Assembly: GCA_022705425.1 (NCBI GenBank)
Contig: JAKJEM010000009.1
Coordinates: 1 to 40,254, forward strand
Length of the DNA: 40,254 bases
Direction of reading: 5' to 3'
Source: Planctomycetota bacterium
GTDB taxonomy: Bacteria > Planctomycetota > Brocadiia > CAIUPP01
The notes under the pieces were generated by a model. It had not been told where the DNA came from and did not search any database. It was given only the letters and a program-made list of their open reading frames with translations. Positions 34,931 through 40,254 of this stretch are shown piece after piece (positions within the stretch are counted from its first letter, which is position 1; the number at the start of each line of letters is the position of its first letter). Position numbers and translations under genes: made by a program.

Positions 34931-35026
34931 GCGCTGGATCCGATGCAGGAGAAGCCCGAGCGCAAGCCTTCCGCGGCGTTCACTCCGGGCAGCGGCCTCG
35001 GCGCCGACACCCGGAGCGCGGACGCT

Positions 35027-35055
35027 ATTACAGCGGTTCCGAGCGCGTATTTCAA
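35027..35055 (-). promoter_or_regulatory. Candidate promoter of the TIM-barrel/AGE operon
   Basis: On the minus strand TTGAAA (35050-35055) and TGTAAT (35027-35032) are spaced by 17 bp. The predicted start near 35020 leaves about 90 nt of leader. Confidence 0.6.
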
Positions 35056-35107
35056 GCGCCCCGGTCGAAGGATGCTCTGCCCCTCCCTCATGCCGACTGC
35101 GTGGGCG

Positions 35108-35148
35108 CCGGCCCATGAACGAAGGGCATCGGTTCGTTCATGGGCCGG
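35108..35148. repeat. Perfect 15-bp inverted repeat (hairpin or operator)
   Basis: CCGGCCCATGAACGA (35108-35122) and its exact reverse complement (35134-35148) flank an 11-nt spacer. It lies 53 bp upstream of the -35 box of the TIM-barrel promoter and about 150 bp beyond the stop of the preceding minus-strand gene. No T-tract follows on either strand. The remainder of 34931-35295 shows no gene on either strand. Confidence 0.8.
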
Positions 35149-35295
35149 GTCAAGCGTCCCGCGCGTCCGCGCCCCGGTCTGCGATTGCGCGCCGAAGGAG
35201 ACCCTCCGGGACAGTCCCCCGCCGTGCAAGGCTGCCCCGCACCCCGGACATTCGGAGGCTTCCGCGAGGAACGGCGGCGGTTGAGCCGCAGCGGT

Positions 35296-36156
35296 CTATC
35301 CCGCCGTAGTCGTCACAGTGGCCTTGACGACGAAGTACTTCGTCAGGAGGTCGTTGTACTCCGCCTCGAGCGTGGCGCGTTGGTCCTCGGGGAGGTTCTC
35401 CGTGGCGAGTTGCCGGCGCAGTTCGAGCGTCCGGGCGAAGTCGCGCGTAAAGGCCCGCGCCTCCTGCCGGGTCAGGTCGGGGCTTTCGAGCCGGGCCGCG
35501 GTGGCGTCGCTGAGGAAGATGTCCTTGCCCAGGCGGACGACAGGCTGCTGAACGCCGTCGGTATCGCGCTTCTCCGTCCAGATCTGGAGGCTGGCGTCGT
35601 TGAGCGCGCGGCGGAGGCTGGCGACCTCTTCCTTGGTCAGAGCGCCGTCGCCGGCGAACTGGGCTTCCATGTCCGCGATGGCCTTCTGCTGCGACTGGAG
35701 CTTGGCGAGCTCGTCGGGGGTCAGCGAGCCGCGCTTGACGCCTCCTTCGATGCGACGCGTCTGGTACTCCTGTCGCTTGTCAATGCGGGTCTGGGCGTCG
35801 CCCAGCACCGGCGGCGGCACGGCGGCCTCGGTCTTGCCGGTGCGGCGCTCGGTGCGCGCGGCGCGCCCTTCGCCCTTGTTGCCGGCGCCCTTGCCTTCAC
35901 GCGCCGGCGCCTGGGCTGCCGCGCCCTTTCCCTCGTGCGCGGCGCCCTTCTCGGCGCGCTTGGCGCCGGCGTCCTTGGCGGCGGCGTTGTCGCCGGCGGC
36001 CTTGCCCTTGCGCTCGTTTCCGGCTTTGGCCTTCTCGGTGTGCGCCTTTCCCTTGGCGGCGGGGGCCTGGGCGGCCTCGCCTTCGGCCAGCGCCGGCAGA
36101 GCGCAAAGACCGAGGCCGATCACCAACGCCGACGCCATCATGCGAATCGTTCCCAT
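35296..36156 (-). CDS. Exported low-complexity protein with periplasmic helical domain
   Basis: A 286-residue protein. The signal peptide is MGTIRMMASALVIGLGLCALPALA, cut before EGEA. Residues 25-115 are an Ala/Lys/Gly-rich, strongly basic low-complexity tract. From about 120 comes a helical region (DKRQEYQTRRIEGGVKRGSL, TPDELAKLQSQQ, FAGDGALTKEEVASLRRALN) of a type I have seen in many exported proteins of unknown role, where GxLTxxE units recall EF-hand-like turns. The C-terminus is charged and helical. The ATG at 36156 follows AAGGAG with 7-base spacing. Function unknown. Confidence 0.75.
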   Translation of the reverse strand: MGTIRMMASALVIGLGLCALPALAEGEAAQAPAAKGKAHTEKAKAGNERKGKAAGDNAAAKDAGAKRAEKGAAHEGKGAAAQAPAREGKGAGNKGEGRAARTERRTGKTEAAVPPPVLGDAQTRIDKRQEYQTRRIEGGVKRGSLTPDELAKLQSQQKAIADMEAQFAGDGALTKEEVASLRRALNDASLQIWTEKRDTDGVQQPVVRLGKDIFLSDATAARLESPDLTRQEARAFTRDFARTLELRRQLATENLPEDQRATLEAEYNDLLTKYFVVKATVTTTAG

Positions 36157-36214
36157 CGAAGTCTCCTTTCCTGCTATGGAACTCTGGTCATTGTGACGGA
36201 AGGAAGCAGAGCAA

Positions 36215-36244
36215 GTTTTATGCCGGATGCGCCGGATGACGCAA
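36215..36244 (-). promoter_or_regulatory. Candidate promoter of the exported low-complexity protein
   Basis: On the minus strand TTGCGT (36239-36244) and TAAAAC (36215-36220) are spaced by 18 bp. The spacer contains the direct repeat CATCCGGC twice. Evidence is moderate. Confidence 0.4.
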
Positions 36245-36357
36245 CGCATTGTCGCAGAGTCACTTGCGTCATCTGCGCCCGTCTCGCGATCTGTCGGAAG
36301 TCCCGACGGAGGTGTAGGATAGGCACACACGCGACCCTTCGCCGCCGGTAAGGGCGG

Positions 36358-38643
36358 TCAGTCCTGAACGTATACGATCACGCGGTCGTGGACGAGGAGG
36401 ACAATGTCGGCCTTGCCGTCGCCGGAGACATCGGCGATGTCGAACTCGCGCGGTTCAGGCCCGGCCGGCGCGCCGCGCGCGGGCCGCCCGGACGGCGCCT
36501 TCGCCTCGAAGACCGGCCAGCTCATCGCCCGCGCCAGACGCCAGCCCTTCGGGTCCAGCGTCAGCAGTTCGAGCGCCGACTTGGAGCTCTCGCTGACGAG
36601 CAACTCCGGGCGGGCGTCGCCGCCGAGGTCGCCGACGGCGATTCCGTCCAAACGGCCCGTTCGCACGGGGGTTTCGTAGGACACCATCTCCCGCAGGACG
36701 ACGCGCGGCGCGCCCGGTCGGAGGACGCTGAAATCGTTCTGGCCCAGCAGCAGCAGCGCCGGACGTCCCTCGCCGGTCAGCGGACCGGCGATGAACCGTT
36801 CGAGGTTGACGGCCCCGATCGGCGCGTGGTCGGCGATTTCGTAGGCCCCCAGCGCATTGCGGCGCAGGGCCGTCAGGCATCGGTTCGCCGCATCCACAAG
36901 CACCACCGCGTCGCCGTTGCGTCCGTCGAGGCGGATGCCGGCCACGCCGACGATCTGGCTGGTCGGGGAACGTCCGTTAAGCTGGTCCACAACTTGCAGC
37001 CGGTCCTTCTCGTCAAGTCGCAGGGCGCGTGCATAGTTCTTTGCCGCCAGGAGCAGCTCCGGACGGCCGTCGCCGTCCACGTCGGCCAGGCCCGCCGATT
37101 TCAGGCGCGCGCCCTGCGCCAGGCCCTTGCCGTAGTCGGCGCCCAGCGAAACATCCAGAACCCCCCCGTCGGGCAGCCCCTTGAAGACGCGCATCTCCTG
37201 AAAGGGGGAGAAGAGCAGGATGTCGGGGAGGTCATCCTTGTTCATGTCGAGCACCAGCAGACCGTCGGGGTCGGTCCGGGCGCCGTGGATCGGCAGTCGG
37301 CGCTTTTCGGCGAAGCTCCGCCCATCCAGGATGCAGAGCGCGCGCTCATTCTCCGTGGCGGAGACGTAGAGGATTTCGGGACGTCCGTCCTTGTCGAGGT
37401 CGGCCACCGTCATGCAGACGGGCTTTCCGACTACCGGCAGCGCCCTGGGGAAGGAGACGCGCCCGCTCGGCTCGATCCGGGCCAGGCCGAGCGTGGACTC
37501 GTCGGGGCTCAGGAGCAGGGCCTCCGGGCGTCCGTCGCCGTCGAGGTCCGCCGCGGCGATGTCCGTCACGCCCCGCAGGGAGGGGAAGGTCAGCCGGCGC
37601 GTCCAGCGGCCCGGCGACACCTGGAGGAAGAGCTCCACCTCCGCCGCATCGGGATCGGCGGAAAGAATATCCGGCCGTTTGGGGTCGGTGAAGGGCGCCA
37701 GCGCGATCACGCGCGGGCGGCGGCCGCCCGTGGCGGTGAAGGCGTAGCGCTCGATAGCGCCATCGAGCAGGCCGCCTCCGGCAGGCTCGGACACCGGCTT
37801 GCCGACCACCAGCCGCCCGGAGGCCATCTGGATCGCCAGGAGTTCCTCCGCCCCGTCGCCGTCCACATCGGCGGTGGCCAGGCCGCGGATCACCGGCGCA
37901 CGGACGCGCGTCTCCGGTCCCAGGCGTCCGTCGGCGCCTTGGAAACGGAAGCAGAGGGGCGCGGCTTCGTTCGAGCAGAAGTACAGCAAGTCCTGGCGTC
38001 GGTCGCCGTTGAAGTCCTTGATAAGCACGGCGAAGGCCCCCTCCGGCAAGCCGGCCTCGCGCACGGGCGCATCGAGCTTCCCCTCCGCGTTCTGGTAGAT
38101 GAGATAGAGGCAGTCGAGCCCCAGCAGTGCGATATCGTCGCGACCGTCGCCGTTCAGGTCGCCGATGGCAATGGCCCCCTGGTTCGTCCCGCCGTCGGGG
38201 ATGTCAAAGACGCGTCGCGTTCCCCATCGGCCCTGGGCGTTCTGATAGACCACCACCAGTTCGCGCGGGTCGCCGTAGTACACGAGATCGGCTCGCCCGT
38301 CCTTGTTGACGTCGCCGACTTCCAGCGCGAAGATCTTCTTCTCGACCAGAAGAGGCCGGCTCTCGAAGCGCGGGGTGTTCGGGAGGTCGTTCGGCTCCGC
38401 TTCGCCCTTGGGCGCAACGGTCCCCGGTGCGCGCTGGATCAGGCACTCGATGCGCGCGCGGGCGTTGTTGAACAGGACGATGTCGTTGAGCTTGTCGCCG
38501 TTGACGTCGGCGATGCGCAGCCCGCGCGTGTCCCAGTCCAGCCGGACGTGCTCCGGGGGGGCGAAGCTCCAGGCCGGGCCCTCGGCGCCGAGGACCGGCA
38601 GCGCGGCGGCGAAAAGGACGACCAGAGTACTGCGGCTGAACAT
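36358..38643 (-). CDS. Exported VCBS/FG-GAP repeat protein
   Basis: A 761-residue protein with signal peptide MFSRSTLVVLFAAALPVLGA. It holds many FG-GAP/VCBS blades with calcium-type loops: DVNGDKLNDIV, DVNKDGRADLV, DLNGDGRDDIA, DFNGDRRQDLL, DVDGDGAEELL, DLDGDGRPEAL, DLDKDGRPEIL, DMNKDDLPDIL, DVDGDGRPELL and the last DVSGDGKADIV. The protein is probably a secreted or periplasmic beta-propeller chain; such proteins bind surfaces, sugars or partners, and some stand with glycosidases. No enzyme motif is seen. The ATG at 38643 follows AGGAG; the frame extends upstream but across the promoter. Confidence 0.9.
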   Translation of the reverse strand: MFSRSTLVVLFAAALPVLGAEGPAWSFAPPEHVRLDWDTRGLRIADVNGDKLNDIVLFNNARARIECLIQRAPGTVAPKGEAEPNDLPNTPRFESRPLLVEKKIFALEVGDVNKDGRADLVYYGDPRELVVVYQNAQGRWGTRRVFDIPDGGTNQGAIAIGDLNGDGRDDIALLGLDCLYLIYQNAEGKLDAPVREAGLPEGAFAVLIKDFNGDRRQDLLYFCSNEAAPLCFRFQGADGRLGPETRVRAPVIRGLATADVDGDGAEELLAIQMASGRLVVGKPVSEPAGGGLLDGAIERYAFTATGGRRPRVIALAPFTDPKRPDILSADPDAAEVELFLQVSPGRWTRRLTFPSLRGVTDIAAADLDGDGRPEALLLSPDESTLGLARIEPSGRVSFPRALPVVGKPVCMTVADLDKDGRPEILYVSATENERALCILDGRSFAEKRRLPIHGARTDPDGLLVLDMNKDDLPDILLFSPFQEMRVFKGLPDGGVLDVSLGADYGKGLAQGARLKSAGLADVDGDGRPELLLAAKNYARALRLDEKDRLQVVDQLNGRSPTSQIVGVAGIRLDGRNGDAVVLVDAANRCLTALRRNALGAYEIADHAPIGAVNLERFIAGPLTGEGRPALLLLGQNDFSVLRPGAPRVVLREMVSYETPVRTGRLDGIAVGDLGGDARPELLVSESSKSALELLTLDPKGWRLARAMSWPVFEAKAPSGRPARGAPAGPEPREFDIADVSGDGKADIVLLVHDRVIVYVQD

Positions 38644-38692
38644 GCCTCTCTCTCCTGATGAGGGGGACCCACCCGGCGCCCGCGTCGGCCTC

Positions 38693-38721
38693 AGAATAGC
38701 GCAAGCGCCCCACCGGCGCAA
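38693..38721 (-). promoter_or_regulatory. Candidate promoter of the VCBS protein gene
   Basis: On the minus strand TTGCGC (38716-38721) and TATTCT (38693-38698) are spaced by 17 bp, with about 43 nt of leader. Confidence 0.65.
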
Positions 38722-38753
38722 ACCGGCGCCGCTCGCGATGCCGCGCCGGGCAA

Positions 38754-38783
38754 TTGCGCCGGCGGAAGGGGTTCGGGTAGAAT
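38754..38783 (+). promoter_or_regulatory. Candidate promoter of the DegT-family gene
   Basis: TTGCGC (38754-38759) and TAGAAT (38778-38783) are spaced by 18 bp, with about 55 nt of leader. It is divergent from the VCBS promoter, and both use TTGCGC. Confidence 0.65.
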
Positions 38784-38844
38784 CCGCACCCGTCGGCCCG
38801 CCCGATCTCCGGCGCGGGAACCTCTACTCAAGGAGCGCGGCGTC

Positions 38845-40185
38845 ATGGCAAAGAAGATCGAGAAACTGGCCCTCTTCGGCGGTCCCAAGGCAGTGCAGAC
38901 CGCCGTCGGCGACATGTTCACCTGGCCCATCATCACCGCCGAGGACGAAGCGGCCGCGCTGGACGTTCTGCGCCGCCGCGCCATGTCCGGCAGCGACGTC
39001 ACCATGCAGTTCGAGAAGGACTACGCGGCCTGGCAGGGGAACAAGTTTGCCTTGGGCTACAGCTCCGGCACCGCCGCCATCCAGGGGGCGATGTACGGCT
39101 GCGGCGTGGGAATCGGCGACGAAATCATTGCCCCAAGCGTGACGTACTGGGCCTCCTGCCTTCAGGTGTACTCTCTCGGCGCGACGGTCGTCTTCGCCGA
39201 GGTGGACCGCGACACCCTGTGCATTGACCCGCGCGACATCGAGCGGCGCATCACCGACCGCACCAAGGCCATCGTCGTGGTCCATTACCTCGGCCATCCG
39301 GCGGACATGGACCCGATCATGAAGATCGCCCGCAAGCGCGGGGTGAAGGTCATCGAGGACATCTCCCACGCCCAGGGGGCGCTTTACAAGGGGAAGAAGG
39401 TCGGCACCTTCGGCGACGTCTCCGGCATCTCGCTCATGAGCGGCAAGTCGCTGGCCATCGGCGAAGCGGGCATCCTGACCACCGACAACCGCGAGATTTA
39501 CGAGCGCGCCTTCGCCTGGGGGCATTACGAGCGCTTCCAGAAGCCGGAACAGGTGGAAACGCCGTACCTGAAGGACTGGGTGGGCCTGCCCCTGGGCGGC
39601 TACAAGTACCGCATGCATCAGATGAGCGCGGCGGTCGGACGCGTCCAGTTGAAGTACTACGACGCGCGGATGAAGGAGATCCAGAAGGCGATGAATTACT
39701 TCTGGGACCTGCTCGAGGGCGTGCCCGGCCTGCGCGCGCACCGGCCCGCCAAGCGGTCGAAGAGCACCATGGGCGGCTGGTATGCCGCGCACGGCCTCTA
39801 CCGCCCCGAGGAACTCGGCGGCCTGTCCGTCACCCGATTCTGCGAAGCCGTCCGCGCCGAGGGTGTCGGCTGCTCGCCCGGCGCCAACACCCCCCTCCAT
39901 CGCCACCCGCTCTTCCTGACGGCCGACATCTACGGCCACGGCAAGCCCACGCGCATCGCCAACGCCTCGCGCGACGTGCGCCAGTGGCCCGGCAGCCTGC
40001 CCGTCAGCGAAGCCGTGCCCGCCGAGACTTACGGCATCCCGTGGTTCAAGCATTATCGCCCGCAGATCATCGAGGAGCACGCCAACGCCTTCCGCAAGGC
40101 GGCTCTGAACTACAAGCAGCTCCTCAAGGATGACAAGGGCAACCCCGAGAAGCTCGGCGGGTGGCACTTCTTCGCCCACCGGTGA
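38845..40185 (+). CDS. DegT/DnrJ/EryC1/StrS-family PLP aminotransferase
   Basis: A 446-residue PLP-dependent enzyme of the family that transaminates nucleotide-bound keto sugars or inositols. The start LALFGGPKAVQT, the SSGTAAIQGAMYGCGVGIGDEII cofactor loop, VIEDISHAQGA with the PLP-pairing Asp172, and ISLMSGKSLAIGEAGILTT with the Schiff-base Lys201 are all present. YRMHQMSAAVGRVQL follows. It is longer than many family members (370-400). No glycosylation cluster is visible next to it, so the substrate is unknown. The ATG at 38845 follows AAGGAG. Confidence 0.93.
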   Translation: MAKKIEKLALFGGPKAVQTAVGDMFTWPIITAEDEAAALDVLRRRAMSGSDVTMQFEKDYAAWQGNKFALGYSSGTAAIQGAMYGCGVGIGDEIIAPSVTYWASCLQVYSLGATVVFAEVDRDTLCIDPRDIERRITDRTKAIVVVHYLGHPADMDPIMKIARKRGVKVIEDISHAQGALYKGKKVGTFGDVSGISLMSGKSLAIGEAGILTTDNREIYERAFAWGHYERFQKPEQVETPYLKDWVGLPLGGYKYRMHQMSAAVGRVQLKYYDARMKEIQKAMNYFWDLLEGVPGLRAHRPAKRSKSTMGGWYAAHGLYRPEELGGLSVTRFCEAVRAEGVGCSPGANTPLHRHPLFLTADIYGHGKPTRIANASRDVRQWPGSLPVSEAVPAETYGIPWFKHYRPQIIEEHANAFRKAALNYKQLLKDDKGNPEKLGGWHFFAHR

Positions 40186-40210
40186 CCTGCCGGAGCAACC
40201 GGCGTGTCCG

Positions 40211-40254
40211 TCAGACCTCGAAGAGGCCGGACACCTCGTAACGGCTGGCCACCG
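40211..40254 (-). CDS. Possible C-terminal end of a gene running off the window
   Basis: Reading inward from the right edge on the minus strand, an open frame ends VASRYEVSGLFEV and TGA at 40211-40213. Only about 14 codons are visible. A small hairpin (GCCGG, CCGGC at 40189-40203) follows it and could end both convergent genes. Too short to identify. Confidence 0.3.
   Translation of the reverse strand, partial: VASRYEVSGLFEV

Noticed and set aside
36358..38643. Regular D-x-D-G-D spacing as a tandem DNA repeat
   Set aside because: It is protein-level FG-GAP/VCBS structure; the DNA units differ too much to be a repeat element.

Overview
The window is high-GC, densely coded bacterial chromosome with no rRNA, tRNA, CRISPR array, transposase or phage gene that I can see. 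Two signs point loosely towards the Planctomycetota/PVC, Hydrogenedentota or Sumerlaeota area: a very large Ser/Thr kinase fused to an FGE-sulfatase-fold domain, and a set of UroD-like, HpcH-aldolase, AGE-epimerase, xylose-isomerase-like TIM-barrel, five-bladed glycosidase-like, VCBS and DegT proteins. The sequence alone does not fix the phylum.

Layout. 1-3.07 kb (minus): pyrD, pyrK and an edge-truncated MurC/Mpl-like ligase. 3.2-6.7 kb (plus): gapA, pgk and a NanA/DapA-family aldolase. 6.9-10.77 kb (plus): ppx/gppA and ppk1 for polyphosphate turnover. 10.75-13.14 kb: an inserted cassette of vsr, a C5-cytosine methyltransferase gene and a frameshifted GIY-YIG nuclease gene. 13.2-15.4 kb (minus): a ROK kinase-Mth938 fusion followed by an HpcH/HpaI aldolase. 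15.6-17.6 kb (plus): GAF-SpoIIE phosphatase and a lipoprotein. 17.6-25.3 kb (minus): a long run pheA, tpiA, secG, pyrE (broken), yicC, remA, gmk, rpoZ, coaC, coaB, small membrane protein, UroD-like. 25.5-26.4 kb (minus): glycosidase-like beta-propeller. 26.6-32.7 kb (plus): giant kinase and a GlcD-type FAD oxidase. 32.7-34.9 kb (minus): TIM-barrel epimerase and AGE epimerase. 35.3-38.6 kb (minus): two exported proteins. 38.8-40.2 kb (plus): a DegT-family aminotransferase.

The most informative observation is the cassette at the 3' end of ppk1. It is bounded by a perfect 21-bp direct repeat (10731-10751 and 13137-13157). The left copy encodes the last residues of Ppk1 before a short new C-terminus (NEAT). 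The right copy, read in the same phase, continues to EGKE and a stop, which looks like the original ppk1 end. This fits insertion of a restriction-modification-like unit with a long target duplication and no transposase of its own. The presumed nuclease gene has its own start and Shine-Dalgarno inside the methyltransferase gene, but its GIY-YIG domain lies in the -1 frame.

Other points: pyrE has lost its PRPP-loop region by an out-of-frame internal deletion (or assembly collapse). The ROK kinase carries a C-terminal Mth938 domain. The kinase ectodomain has about five degenerate 120-residue repeats and an FGE-like fold without the catalytic cysteines. Many candidate promoters share a TTGCGC/TTGCGT -35 element. 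A perfect 15-bp inverted repeat sits upstream of the TIM-barrel gene.
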